Below are positions 36,751-47,619 of a stretch of 64,000 nt of DNA, in pieces. The notes under the pieces were generated by a model. It did no database searches. It was not told the origin of the DNA and was given only the letters and a program-made list of their open reading frames with translations. The stretch comes from Palaemon carinicauda (Eukaryota; Arthropoda; Malacostraca; Decapoda; Palaemonidae). The translations under genes were made by a program, and so were the position numbers. The DNA is taken from NCBI RefSeq assembly GCF_036898095.1, contig NC_090730.1, positions 22,823,121 to 22,887,120 of the forward strand. Direction: 5' to 3'. Position 1 is the stretch's first letter. Each line of letters begins with the position of its first letter.

Positions 36751-37037
36751 AATACTATCATTGGCTGCACAGTAGAAGACATCATCAGCTTCATCATCAT
36801 CATTTCTACTGTGCAGCAAAGTCATCGCCATCATCATTCAAGTTTTTCTTACACTTCTTTCGTGGTGAGTACAGTAAACAATCTTTATTTTTTACTTTGA
36901 TATTCTAACATTTTAATATTTGTGCCTGTTTTAGTTTAGTATGCATTAAGTTAAAGGGAAGGTTTTAAAAGTCTGAATATACACGTTGTAACCTATCATT
37001 TTTTTTTGTTTAAAATTTACATTTACGTATGTAAAAC

Positions 37038-37039
<2 letters not shown>

Positions 37040-37106
<67 letters not shown>
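37040..37106. repeat. (CT)n microsatellite
   Basis: About 66 bp of pure CT dinucleotides in the 3' untranslated part of Tigger 1. Confidence 0.97.
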
Positions 37107-37109
<3 letters not shown>

Positions 37110-37785
37110 AATTGTTTTCCTGCTTTGCTACGTATGTACTGTATGATTTTATCTAGATATGGTAAATAATATTTGTAATAACATATTTTCTAAAAGCTTT
37201 TACTGTAATATCATTATTTATCACTTTCATCATGCGCCTTAAATGCCTTCGTTTGTTTACTGAGCGTGGTTGTTTACTGAGCGTACTTTATGACGGCGCC
37301 GTTTCAGGCGGCGTCATAAAGAAAAACATTTCATTTGGAAGTCCTTAGAAAAATTAATTACAGTAAAACATTGGTAATAACAAAATCAACATACTGTACT
37401 GAATAATCAATATAATCGATGCAAAAACTAACCTATACACAGATGTGTAAATGCGCTTGTTTCTTCATTATGATCAGAGATAAACGTAAACAAAACATTG
37501 GTTGCCATTTTTTATCGTGCTTTTTGGCGTGTTTAGGAAACGCATGATATAAAATCGCCTTTAATATTTCTGCCTGTTTTAGTTTAGGGTACTGTAGTAC
37601 ATGCATTAAGTGTTCTGTACATTAAAGGGTAGTTTGTTAACAGTACTATGTACAAGGGAAGGTTTTAAAAGTCTGAATATACATGTTAAATAAATACGTA
37701 AATATGGTGTCACTACTTCGCGGATTTTCACCTATCGCGGTCAGGTCTGGATCCTATCTACCGCGATAAACGAGGGCTCACCGTA

Positions 37786-38289
37786 CTGTATACTGTAATG
37801 TTACTGATGATACTATTATAATTATCGTTTATTTTTATAGCCCATTGAAGTAGAAGATGGAATAGGTATAATTACCAGGTTACAGCACGTAGATAAATCA
37901 TATTGCGCAAAAGACGACACAAGTTGCGTCATGTTTCAAGAAAACGCATAGGCTACGTCGAATCATCTGAACAAAGACACCGATCACTTACAGCACAGTT
38001 AAGCTGTATTTTAGTGATATTACTGTACATATATTACAGTAACATACACTACAGTATCTGCGAGTGATAGATTACAGTATTTTATTACTGGATAGGACTA
38101 ACTGTTTTGTTATACAGAACTGTAAGGAAATTATACACTGTAAAGAATAAATACTGTACTCAACTTTCCTGTGGTGAAAGAAGTTGGAGATTGCATATTA
38201 AATCCTCTCAAAAGCGATCAAAATGTTAGATCAACAGGGAACACCACCGTGCGAAATCGCTACAAAAATAGGAATGAGCGCCATCTTGG
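37786..38289. other. Intronic sequence, uncertain origin
   Basis: AT-rich with several TACTGTA-type motifs. A segment at about 37842-37950 is briefly open (PIEVEDGIGIITRLQ) after TTTTTATAG, but has no convincing downstream donor in phase. Possibly the interior of a decayed MITE. Confidence 0.35.
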
Positions 38290-38646
38290 ATACAGCGCCA
38301 TCTAGATACTCAATAGTAGTATGGTAAGAAGGGTAACCTTGATAACGGCTCCCCTTCTATTTTTGCCGCTCTTTCCCCTCGAAACGAAAACGCTTTTCGG
38401 GGTGAATAGCAAAGATTGCTATGTGTCGTATCAAGATATATATCCCCTGTTATCATGCGATATCCTTAAGAGAAATTTTAAGGATATCCGTGCCAGGAGT
38501 TAGAATTCTGGAGACCTAAAGGTTAATTCTCTGGGAATATCACTGTAGCCAAATATCCCTTAGAAAGCTACCTATAGGAACCTTCCATCAGGACGTTATG
38601 GCTATCTCACCCAAAAATAGATTTTTGCTTCGCTCAAAATCCGTTA
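38290..38646 (+). mobile_element. Lone DIRS-like right terminus (third family)
   Basis: It ends TCACCCAAAAATAGATTTTTGCTTCGCTCAAAATCCGTT, strikingly like the right terminus of DIRS A-C (CCAGAAATAGATTTTTCCTTCGTCAAAATCCCTT; shared pieces AATAGATTTTT, CTTCG, TCAAAATCC). No RT, gag or YR remains adjoin it, so it is an isolated end of a related element. It also contains a local inverted repeat (GATATCCTTAAG...TTAAGGATATC at about 38459-38491). Left boundary uncertain. Confidence 0.55.
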
Positions 38647-39292
38647 CTTAGCACAATACTGTACTGTAGTCTTATTGTGTCCAGTATGTAGTGTACATAT
38701 GTGCACATGTACTGTACACTGTACATATGATAATAAACTGTGGTAGAAACAGTATTTACTGTGTTAACCATCAGCTCGAGCACTGCTCATGGCAAGGGGC
38801 AGTGACTTTAGGTTAGGAGGTAGCCCACCCTAGTGCAGCCTATATTCGCTTATTGCACCTATGTCTGTAACCTAACCATCGCGTAAAACGAAGGCCAACT
38901 GTACTAAAAACTATGTACCTTTATATCCTAAAGTAAAAATGATAGTACAAGTAATAATAATGTCTTATATCAATTAAAAAGGAATCCTTTGGTACATACA
39001 TATACCAAGGCACTTGGTATAAACTTATGATAAGAACAGTTTTTCATTTACTAATTTTGTTCTTTTTCATCCTTTTCTAATGTTATTCTTTTATAGATTT
39101 TTTTTCTAGTAAAATTACACTGCACTACACACTATATATCAGAATCTGATGCAATCCAGGATATTGCATGATCAGCTATTATTTTGCTTGATTGCTCAAA
39201 CAGTAATCATAGATTGGTTTGTTTAGAGGAGCATGCTTCCTTAAAAAGGAAATTATTCTGTATGATATGTATTGACATTATTTTGGAAACTA
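38647..39292. other. Intronic sequence with a probable MITE end
   Basis: The segment at 38870-38906 (CTAACCATCGCGTAAAACGA, then AGGCCAACTGTA) looks like the right end of a mariner/Tigger-type MITE (recollection of family ends). I could not find a matching left end. The remainder, including a GTACATATGTGCACATGTAC palindrome near 38693, has no assigned feature. Confidence 0.35.
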
Positions 39293-41825
39293 CAGTTATA
39301 CCTTGAGATATGAGCTTAATGCGTTCCGGGACCCTAGTTCGTATGTCAATTCGCTCGTATCTCGGATCAATTTTTTCCCATATAAAATAACTAGAAAATA
39401 ATTAATCCGTTCCCACCCTCTGAAAAAACACCTAAAATTAGTATATTACAGTGGAAAAACATGTTTTTAATTGTTCTAATTCACAGCCTACGCTTACAAA
39501 ATAACAATATCTATGTACTGGTTATGATCTGCGATAAAATGTGACGTTATTATGGAGTTCTTACCTTCGAGACAGATGGTAGCTCGGCTAACGGCAGTGT
39601 GTGGTGAGGAGGAGGGAGAGAGAAAGGGGAGGAGAGAGACTTGACAGCAACATGTTTGGTACGCTACACTTTTGTAACACTACGTAACATAACTTAAACT
39701 TTAAATCTAACTTAAAGGAAATTAGCTTACTGTACACACACTTGGAAATAAATGTTCATCTTTCGTGACACTAAACTTAATTCTAATTTTGTTGTCATTT
39801 TATTTTTAAGTTTCTTCTTCCGGCTTGGCTCTTTTTGCCTCGCTTTTTGACTCCCTTTCAACTTCACTTTTTGCTGGCCTTTTTAAAAGGAACCTATCTA
39901 GGGATGTTTGCTTTTGTCTCCCCTACAAAATGTTATGAAACTGACGTACACAAGTGTCGTCACAAAAGGCTAATGCACGACCACCCGCCAACTTGTCCGG
40001 GTGCCTCTTTTCCATAAAATCAGAAAACTCCTGCCACTTAGCTAACATGTCTCTGATTTCCTCCGTAGAAAAGCGATCCTCCTCTTCCACCTCCTCCTCG
40101 CTAAATAGCTCCTGCAACACCTCCGAATGTTGCATCTCCTGGAGCTCTATCAATTCCTGTGTCTTGAGCTCTTCCTAATGCTCCTCGACAAGGATGTTCA
40201 CGTCCGCCTCGTCTACCTCCAGCCCCATGGACTTTCCAAGAGACACGATTTCATCCACCACAATAGGTTCGGGTTCATCAGGGTCTGGCGTATCGAACCG
40301 TTCAAAGTCCCTCTCAATAATGGAAGCTGGCCACAATTTCTTCCATGCTGAATTAAGAGTTCTTCGTGTGACACCCTGCAATGTATCGTCAATAAGTTTT
40401 AAGCAATGGATGATATTGAAATGTTCCTTCCAAAATTCACGAAGCATGAGATCGGTGTTGTCTGTGACATCGAAGCATTTCTTAAACAAATGCTTTGTGT
40501 ACAGTTTTTTAAAGTTGGAAATTACTTGTTGGTCCATGGGCTGGAGGAGTGGCGTGGTGTTGGGCGGGAGATAAAGGACCTTGATGAACCTGTACTCATC
40601 AAGAATCTCCTCTTCGAGACCATGAGGGTAACCACGGGCATTGTCGAGAGATCACGAGACATTTCATTGGCAGGCTTTTCTCAGCCAAATATTTTTTGAC
40701 TGCCGAACCAAAGCACAGATTAACCCATTCTGTGAAGAAATGCCGCGTAACCCAAGCCTTAGCATTAGGGCGCCACATCACTTGTAGTTTTTCTTCCAAG
40801 ATCCCTTGGTTCTTGAAAGCACGTGGGTTTTCTGAGTGGTACACCAGCAGTGGCTTGAACTTACAGTCACCGCTGACATTGGCACACAAGGCTAGAGTAA
40901 ACCGGTCCTTCATGTGTTTATGGCCCGGTAGTCTCTTCTCCTCTGCCGTGATGAATTTCCTCCTGGGCATATTCTTCCAGAAAAGGCCAGTTTCATGACA
41001 GTTGAACACTTGTTGGGGGATGTATCCTTGTTCTGCGATAACTGCGGCAAAGGTTTTGATGTAGTCCCCCACGGCTTTCGAGTCTGAACTTGCTGCTTCC
41101 CCATGCCTCACAACCGAGTGTATCTCAGTCCGTTTTTTCAAATTATCCAACCAGCCACGACTGGCTTTGAAGGTTTCCGCTGCCGTCGAAGTCTCTCCTC
41201 TCTCAGCTGCTTGCTTTCCTTTCAAGTCATTGTGGATTCTGCTGGCCTTTTCACAGATGATCTTCTCGGTCACGCTATCTTCCGCCAACTGTTTCTCCTT
41301 TCTCCATATTAAAAGAAGCCTCTCCATCTCGTCATGAATATCACTGTGCAGCTTGGAAAGGATGGTTAGTCCTTTTGAAGGCTTGGTGCTCTTTATAGCA
41401 TCCTTCTGCTTGAGGATGGTACTTATTGTTGATGTACTCCTCTCATATTGGCGAGCCAGCTCAGTGACTCGTACACCACTCTCATGATTTTCGATTATTT
41501 CATGCTTTATCTCGATTGTCATTATACGCTTTTTCTTTTCACTACCCTTGTTTGCACTCGCTTGCTTAGGACCCATTACTTATTCACTTAATTCTGTACT
41601 GATTAACGCAAAAAACACGTAAAAAATGCAAACACTACAGCTGATCCTCGGAGATAACTTTATGTGATGGAGATCCTACGGCACACCTAGCGGCCGCATA
41701 AGGAACTGTCTTGTATCTTCGTATCTCAAATTTGTCTCGTATCTCGGGGCAAAAATTTCCTCGAAACTTTCCTCGTATCTCAAATTTCTCGTATGTTGGG
41801 ACACTCGTATGTCGAGGTATTACTG
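39293..41825 (-). mobile_element. Tigger/pogo DNA transposon 2
   Basis: About 2.5 kb between TA dinucleotides (39291-39292 and 41826-41827). Ends CAGTTATACCTTGAGATATG and, on the minus strand, CAGTAATACCTCGACATACG; CGTATCTC motifs repeat near both ends. It encodes a minus-strand Tigger transposase with broken frame and a lost catalytic Asp. Distinct from Tigger 1 in sequence and ends. The next element begins only four bases away. Confidence 0.93.
39806..41576 (-). pseudogene. Tigger-like transposase 2, catalytically dead
   Basis: The minus-strand ATG at 41576 begins MGPKQASANKGSEKKKRIMT. A CENP-B-type helix-turn-helix (about residues 18-60, VRVTELARQYERSTSTISTI) and Tc5-like domain (GWLDNLKKR...VRHGEAASSD) precede the DDE domain. 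The first catalytic Asp is His (FNCHETGLFWK, near 41000). The frame breaks near 40655, so the second motif (LDNARGYPHG) is in another frame; the third (LLQPMDQQV) is intact. An in-frame stop at about 40175 and later breaks precede an acidic tail (EVEEEDRFSTEEI) ending near 39806. No activity is expected. Confidence 0.9.
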
Positions 41826-42501
41826 TATACAGTAATACCTCTAAATACAAAATTATATTTGTTCCTGAGTGGCTATTGTATCACATTTTTTTTTTATAAT
41901 GATGGCATTTTTACATGTAAATCACCTAATTCGCTCCAAGCCCTACAAAAACACCACATTAAGTTTTATAATAAAACTATAATCACAATGAAATACAGCC
42001 AAATATATTTGAATCATTCAATATACATACCTTAATTGTTAATACCTGTCAATGTAGTTATTAGAACATAATGCAATAATAAATGGAAAATAATACTACT
42101 GTATATGTCTAGTAAAGGGATTTTGACGAAGGAAAAATCTATTTCTGGGGAGAGACCTGTGACGCCCGGTGAAAAAGTCCTTCTTTGTACTTTTTCTGAT
42201 ATAAATCTTCCAAATATACCAGAGAAAATTAAAAGCATGGAATGCAGAGGTTACAACCCTCGCGCGAGCACCTTGTTGGTGTCGTATATCTAACAAGGGC
42301 GTTTGTAAAACACTATTCACAGGCTGTCTTCCATTTAGATAATCCCTTCATCAAAGGGGGAGGGCCGTGACAGGCCCTAGAGAATACAGTTGGGTTACCC
42401 TACCGACACCTACCACTCGCGCTCACCAGGTCATCCTTCTGCAAGAACATATGGCTTGGCAAGGAAAGGGTGGGTCCGTACAAAAATAACCGGGAAGGGT
42501 T

Positions 42502-42600
42502 TCACCGGGCGTCACAGGTCTCTCCCCAGAAATAGATTTTTCCTTCGTCAAAATCCCTTTTCTGGGTCGACCTGTGACGGCCGGTGAAAATGTACCAGAG
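42502..42600. repeat. DIRS internal complementary region (copy B)
   Basis: CGTCAAAATCCCTT abuts TTCTGGGTCGACCTGTGACG, i.e. the right and left terminus sequences fused head to tail, as in copies A and C. Confidence 0.93.
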
Positions 42601-42966
42601 AATGCCTTCCAAGCCCAATAAATTAATAACATAATGAGGAGAATACAATCACCATGTACGACAATAATATGATATAATAAAGTAATCGTCCAATTACCAA
42701 CCAGCCAAATGACATAGGGAACGAAAGGTTAAATAATAATGACGACAAGGAACCAACTGAGTGTCGAATCGCAAAAGGCATCAAACCTTACATGTCTAAG
42801 TATATCTAAACATTAAAGGAACGGTAACTACAATAACAGTTAAACCATAGGAATTAAACATGGCAAATATCATAGGGCTAACAAACTACCAAGGAGAGCG
42901 GCGACGTGGTGTGAGTGGCGGGTAGGAGGGAGAAGAGAAGAGATGGAAGAAAGGAAGAAGAGGAGA

Positions 42967-44040
42967 TTAATGAGGAGGGATAAGGCTCCCCTCTGCCATC
43001 GTCGGGTATTTAAGGGCCTATAAGATCTTTAGATATTGGCGTTTGACAACCATAGGGGATTTCCAACCAGTATATTTTTTAAAATCATCAAAGTCGCTGT
43101 TCTGGAAGTCATTGTTGGAGGCATCTACTGTCCATATATCATGAGCCTGGGGAAATGATTCCGGATTAGTATGTTTAATGAAGTAGAGGATTTGTTGCCT
43201 GATACCGTGAATGGAAATAGTACCTCCTTGTTCCCTGATAACCAAGGGGCCAGACGAGCGGGTGGCAGTTCTAGCTAAAAAGGGCCTTGAGAGTGTGACT
43301 GTACACGGAGAAAAATCCTGGGGATGAAGAATAACCTTCCGAGGGGAGCACCTATTTTGCGGATCCTCATTTTTTAGCTAGGAAAGCTTTGTCTGGAAAA
43401 GGAGTACTTCGGCTGAAGGGAGGAAATCTATGTTTTCCGGGTTTCGTGAGAGAGCTGCTAGTTCTGATGTTCCATCACCTGAGGCCATAGCCGTTAGAAA
43501 TAAAGTCTTCCTAAGAAGAGTGATATAAGAGCAGGATTCATTGTCCGTGTCCATCGCAAGTTTGAGAACACCGTTCAGAGACCAAGAGTCCTTTTGTGGC
43601 CGAACCGAAGGTCAAAGCCTAGCACATGTTTTTGGGATTGATGAGAAATAGGAATCAGCTAGGTTAATGTTGAACCCAACAAGGAAGATCTTCTTCAAAG
43701 CTGACTTGATGGTGGTTAAAGTGCTAACTGTTAGGCCTTTGTCAAATAAGAACCTCAAGAAAGAGATGGCTAAATGCGGGGACATACGAGTATGGTCTGC
43801 ACTCTTAGGGGACCTGCTAGTTGTTAACGGCCGAATCATATTGGCGAATTGTCGAGTCCCTTTTGTCCCATTCGATAAAGAGATAGTTTTCCGGTTCAAT
43901 GTTCGCGTCTCTACGAGCTGCCAACTTCCTGTAGTCCACAAAGTTAGAGTTTTGGCTATCCTTGAGTAATCTGACACAGTGAGTTTGGATTACTCGGGTC
44001 AGTTTGAGGAACGGGATCCGGATGGGACTGAGTTTCAACT
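42967..44040 (-). pseudogene. DIRS copy B tyrosine recombinase (catalytic Arg lost)
   Basis: Minus-strand YR with DSTIRQYDSAV, DHTRMSPHLAISFLRFL and KIFLVGFNINLADSYF. Where copy C has ASGARISEL this copy has ASGDGTSEL (about 43460-43490), losing the same Arg as copy A. The HxxR residue block reads AHDIW (Arg changed to Trp; about 43130) and the nucleophile block reads VKRQYLK with Tyr kept. Frameshifts occur near 43810, 43620 and 43380. The end TAA at 42967 is equivalent to copy A's. Confidence 0.8.
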
Positions 44041-44079
44041 CGAGGAGGAGAGGAAACCAACTGTTCTTGGCCAGTGAGG

Positions 44080-45760
44080 TGGTACTAAAGCCACTGCGCC
44101 CCGGAAGGAGCGTAGTTTGTGTAAAAGTTTTTAGAAGATTCCCTGGGGGAGATAGGGAAATCTTCTTCTAATGGTTCCAATCCCGGGGTAATGCGTCCAT
44201 GGCATAAGCCCGAGGGTCCAGGGTTGGGGTTACATAACAAGGAAGTTTGTGATTCATCTGAGTTGCGAATAGATCTACCTGGAGGCCTGGAACGAGCCTG
44301 AGTATCCACCGGAATGAAATTATGTCTAGAGACCATTCTGACTCCAGTGGATCCGTCCTGGATAGTGAGTCCGCTCTCACATTCTGGCCTCCCGCTAGGT
44401 GAGGTGCTGACATGAACCAGTTCTTTTCTGTTGCCCAGGCGAAGATAGTGACCAGGATCTGATTCAGGTTGGGTGACTTGGATCCTCCCCTGTTGACGTA
44501 GTGTACTACGTCTGTGCTGTCTGACACTACTCTGATGTGGGTTGACCTCGGAGGAGAGTCTCTCTTCAGGGTCAAGAACACTGCCATGGCTTTGAGAACA
44601 ATGATATGGGACTGTTTCATGGCGAGTGACCAAGAACCTGAAACATATGATGTTCGGAGTAATCCCCCCATCCACTTAGAGACGCGGCTGTATGGAATGT
44701 CACTTGTGGAGGTGGGAATTGTAGAGGAACCGATTTGGAGAGGTTCTTCGGTTCGGACCATGGGCGTAGTCTCATTTTCAAGACAGAGGGGATCTTCGAG
44801 ACCTTGTCTCTTATAGGTACTGTAGCTCTCTTTCTCCAAACTCGATTGATGTCTTTGAGTTTGGCTTTTATTAGGAGATCTGTTACTGAAGTGAATTGGA
44901 AAAGGCCGAGGATACTTTCTAAGGTTCTTTGGACACCTGTTTGTGTTTGAGAAAATTCTTGATCTTGGAAACTATTCCTCTTACCTTTTGGAAGGGAGAG
45001 ACAACATGTGCTTCGAAAGGTCCCACTGAATGGCTAACCATTCTAAGTGGCCTGATGGTTGCAGGCGAGATTTTTTGGAGATTGACCCGAAATCACAGGT
45101 TGTCGAGAAATCGAAGTAATTCCTTCGTAGCTCTGTTGCCTTCTATGGCCGGCCGGGCCCAAATGAGCCAACCGGCCAGATGAGCAATGATCTGTATCTC
45201 TTGGTTCCTGAGTTGTTCTAACACTGTCTCTCCCAGTTTCGTGAATATCCTGGGATCAATGTTGAGGCCAAAGGGCATGTCTTAAACACAAAGGCTTTCC
45301 TGCTTAGGCGGAAACCCAGATAAGAAGAGAAGTTTCGAGCTATAGGCGCAAGATAATAGTCGTCGGTAAGATCGACAGAGGTGGTGACGGTCCCACGGGG
45401 AAGTAAGGTCCGTACCTGAGAGATAGTCAACATCCGGAACTTGTCGCAGAGAATGTAAGAGTTTAGCTTGACAAGTCCAGGTCCACTCTCAATGCCGACA
45501 AGCCTTTCTTCGGAATTGTGAACAGGCGGCTTTGGAACTTCAGTGATCGATCCCGTTTGATTGCTTCTTCTTGAGTAACCCTGTGGTGTACTCTTTCAGG
45601 ATGGGAGTGGATTTCTGGGAGAAGGTCACTGGTGGAGGAGGAGGACCTTGTGGCCATTTTCACCTCAAACCTTTACAGATTATGCTATGAGCCCACAGAC
45701 CGAAGGTCCAATGGTCTCGAAAGTGGTAAAGTCTACCCCCTACCGGGACCACCGCGTTGT
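44080..45760 (-). pseudogene. DIRS copy B RT / RNase H (catalytic residues lost)
   Basis: Minus strand: VPVGGRLYHFRDHWTFG, KFQSRLFTIPKKG, TTSVDLTDDYYLAPIA and PFGLNIDPRIFTKLGETVLE. The active-site block reads IAHLAGWLIWA (about 45148-45180), so both Asp of the expected LDDWL are replaced and the second is Gly as in copy A. RNase H again has HTAAS in place of HTDAS (about 44685-44700), followed by SDSTDVVHYVNRGG and VDLFATQMNHKLPCY. Several frameshifts. Confidence 0.82.
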
Positions 45761-45899
45761 GAGGGAGTGAATCTAGGTACTTTCCTTCTCCGAGCCCCCT
45801 TTTCCCTAGGTCCGTCTCGATGGCGAGACTGTCTTCTTCTCCTGTAGCTTCCTCTCTGGTGTCCACGAAAGGAGCCTGAGGGTTCGGATCTAGGGCTGT

Positions 45900-46804
45900 A
45901 TGCAGGTAAAACATCCCAACGGGGTTGGGCTGTGTACCTGGGGAATCAGTGAGGTAGACCACCTGATGAGGGGGATTCGGATGCATAGACGTCGAATCAG
46001 AGGAAGGCTGTGATGACGAGTGGGTAACCGACTATCGATTCCTGTCTGATAGAGGCCTCAGACAGAACGTATTTCCCACAACTAACCCGATCAGACCATC
46101 AAACGTGTAGGTCGAATTGGAAGGGCAGATCTTGGAATTATCGTACCCCCCAGACTGACAACATCCTGGTCCAGACAGATCGGGCCTGCCCTTTAGGAAA
46201 TAATACTGTTACCTTCGGTACCTTGTCTAACCTAACCAAGGCAATCTCTTTCAATCGAACGAATCCGTTGAATGGGAATTCTAGTACCTGGGAGTAAAAT
46301 CTAGGTCCCCCAGAGGGAGGACGTCTATGCCATCCAGATTTATGGTACCATCTATATATGGAACATGTAAGGCAAATCTCTATGCGTTGTTTTTATCGAA
46401 GGAGGTTACTTCGATATGCCTGGGGCTGTAGGGGGAGACATCCGAGTTCCTGAACGGATCCGACTCACCACCATACCTTTGAGCTCCGTCATAGCCCCTT
46501 GGTTTTCCCTAGAATGTGTTGCTTTTAGCAGTCACGGTTTATGCAGGGTAACATGAACATCAGGATCCTTTAAGGGTCCTAGGTCGGTGACGTAGGTAAT
46601 TGCAAAGCTGAAGGCTCAAAACTCATCCCCACCTACCTGCCCGTCCATGGTGTCGTCGTCCAACCTTAGAGAGGACACTCTGAGGAGATAGGGACCTCTA
46701 GATGGAGCATTTCTTCCCAACCTTAATACCCAAGGGCGGAGAGCCTCTCTTGCAGGCCAGAGAGATTCATCATCATCCTGACGGGAACCATGTAGGCGAA
46801 CCTT
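45900..46804 (-). pseudogene. DIRS copy B gag-like ORF1 (broken)
   Basis: Minus strand after TTTCTGTTACAG: KVRLHGSRQDDDESLWPARE, then LRPWVLRLGRNAPSRGPYLL, then GGDEF-stop at 46616. The Cys-rich exon is deleted as in copy A, and the intron seen in A and C is also gone through an imprecise deletion. Further pieces (DVSPYSPRHIEV; HPNPPHQVVYLTDSPGTQPN at about 45985) mark the remainder. Non-functional. Confidence 0.72.
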
Positions 46805-46879
46805 CTGTAACAGAAAGGGGACATAAGTCTGGATGTTCCTTGAACTTTGGTTAGTGATCCTATTCACAGGCTGGGATCA

Positions 46880-47616
46880 TCTGTATAACTCATAAAAATC
46901 AATTTTAAAGAAAAGTCATTTAATGTACTATCTTTTGGGGTATAGTTCGACACTTGTATTCATGAAATGTGACACTGTTGGCGCATTCGCCACAGGTTGG
47001 CCACCCCTGACTCAGACGTTCAGAACCGGGTCTAACATTATTTACTGGATATTAGTATTCTATTGATTCATCTGTTCACTGACCAGAGTCTCAAGGAACA
47101 GTAGATAGCCTCTCATGGCATGGTTGGTCTCGACCCGGCCCTTCATTAGAAGGGGCCAACGTTCGGTTCCCAGTACTGAGTGGAAACTTATTTCTATTTG
47201 AACACTATGTTGTATGGATATTTATCCATATTTAGGCATAGTTAGAATTGAATATGCATAAATATAGGCATAATGAATTTATTTCCATTTGAACACGATG
47301 TTGTATGGATATTTATCCATATTTATACATAGTTAGAATTGAATATGCATAAATATAGGCATAATTAATTCATTTCTATTTGAACACGATGTTGTATGGA
47401 TATTTATCCATATTTATACATAGTTAGAGTTAAATATATGCATAAATATAGGCATAGTTATGTTCATATATTTTTATTAGGACTTTCAAGAATAGCTAAT
47501 GAATATTACCAACGCAAATTCAAAGTGTCATTAAAGTAAGTACAGTTTACTTTGTATTCATGTTAAATCCTTTCCTTCACAGCTAAAACAAAAGATTGGC
47601 CACCCGTGGTCTGAGT
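46880..47616 (-). mobile_element. hAT-like insertion with adjacent inverted DIRS leader block
   Basis: hAT-like ends lie at 47608 (minus strand CACGGGTGGCCAA...) and 47009 (minus strand CAGGGGTGGCCAACC...). The DIRS sequence ACTCAGAC flanks both (47010-47017 and, inverted, 47609-47616), an 8-bp duplication as expected for hAT. The block 47010-47480 runs opposite to the rest of copy B: its plus strand matches the plus strand of copy A at about 20965-21400. So a hAT-like element inserted, then a segment from inside it into the leader inverted. No transposase is present. Confidence 0.65.
47193..47462. repeat. About 95-bp tandem repeat x3 in DIRS B leader
   Basis: Three units, each with GTTGTATGGATATTTATCCA and ATGCATAAATATAGGCATA, begin near 47193, 47289 and 47384. 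Copy A has a single unit at about 21250-21345. Confidence 0.88.
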
Positions 47617-47619
47617 GAT

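Larger units (their letters stand above)
34046..37783 (+). mobile_element. Tigger/pogo DNA transposon 1, near full length
   Basis: About 3.7 kb, flanked by TA (34044-34045 and 37784-37785). Ends CAGTGAGCCCTCG and, inverted, CGAGGGCTCACCG. Subterminal repeats rich in CGCGG (CTTCGCGG, ATCGCGG) occur near both ends and could be transposase-binding sites. It encodes a Tigger-type transposase with one frameshift and contains a CT microsatellite at 37040-37106. Intact ends with TA and a nearly open gene suggest a fairly recent insertion. Confidence 0.95.

Noticed and set aside
34950..36840. Several minus-strand open frames over Tigger 1
   Set aside because: Shadows of the plus-strand transposase gene.
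37842..37950. Possible host exon after TTTTTATAG
   Set aside because: No phase-compatible donor, and exons 3 and 4 already join in phase and complete an ankyrin repeat.
46616..46867. DIRS B gag lacking its intron as evidence of reverse-transcribed spliced RNA
   Set aside because: The junction (CCCGTCAG) is not an exact splice product and exon sequence is also missing, so an ordinary deletion is simpler.
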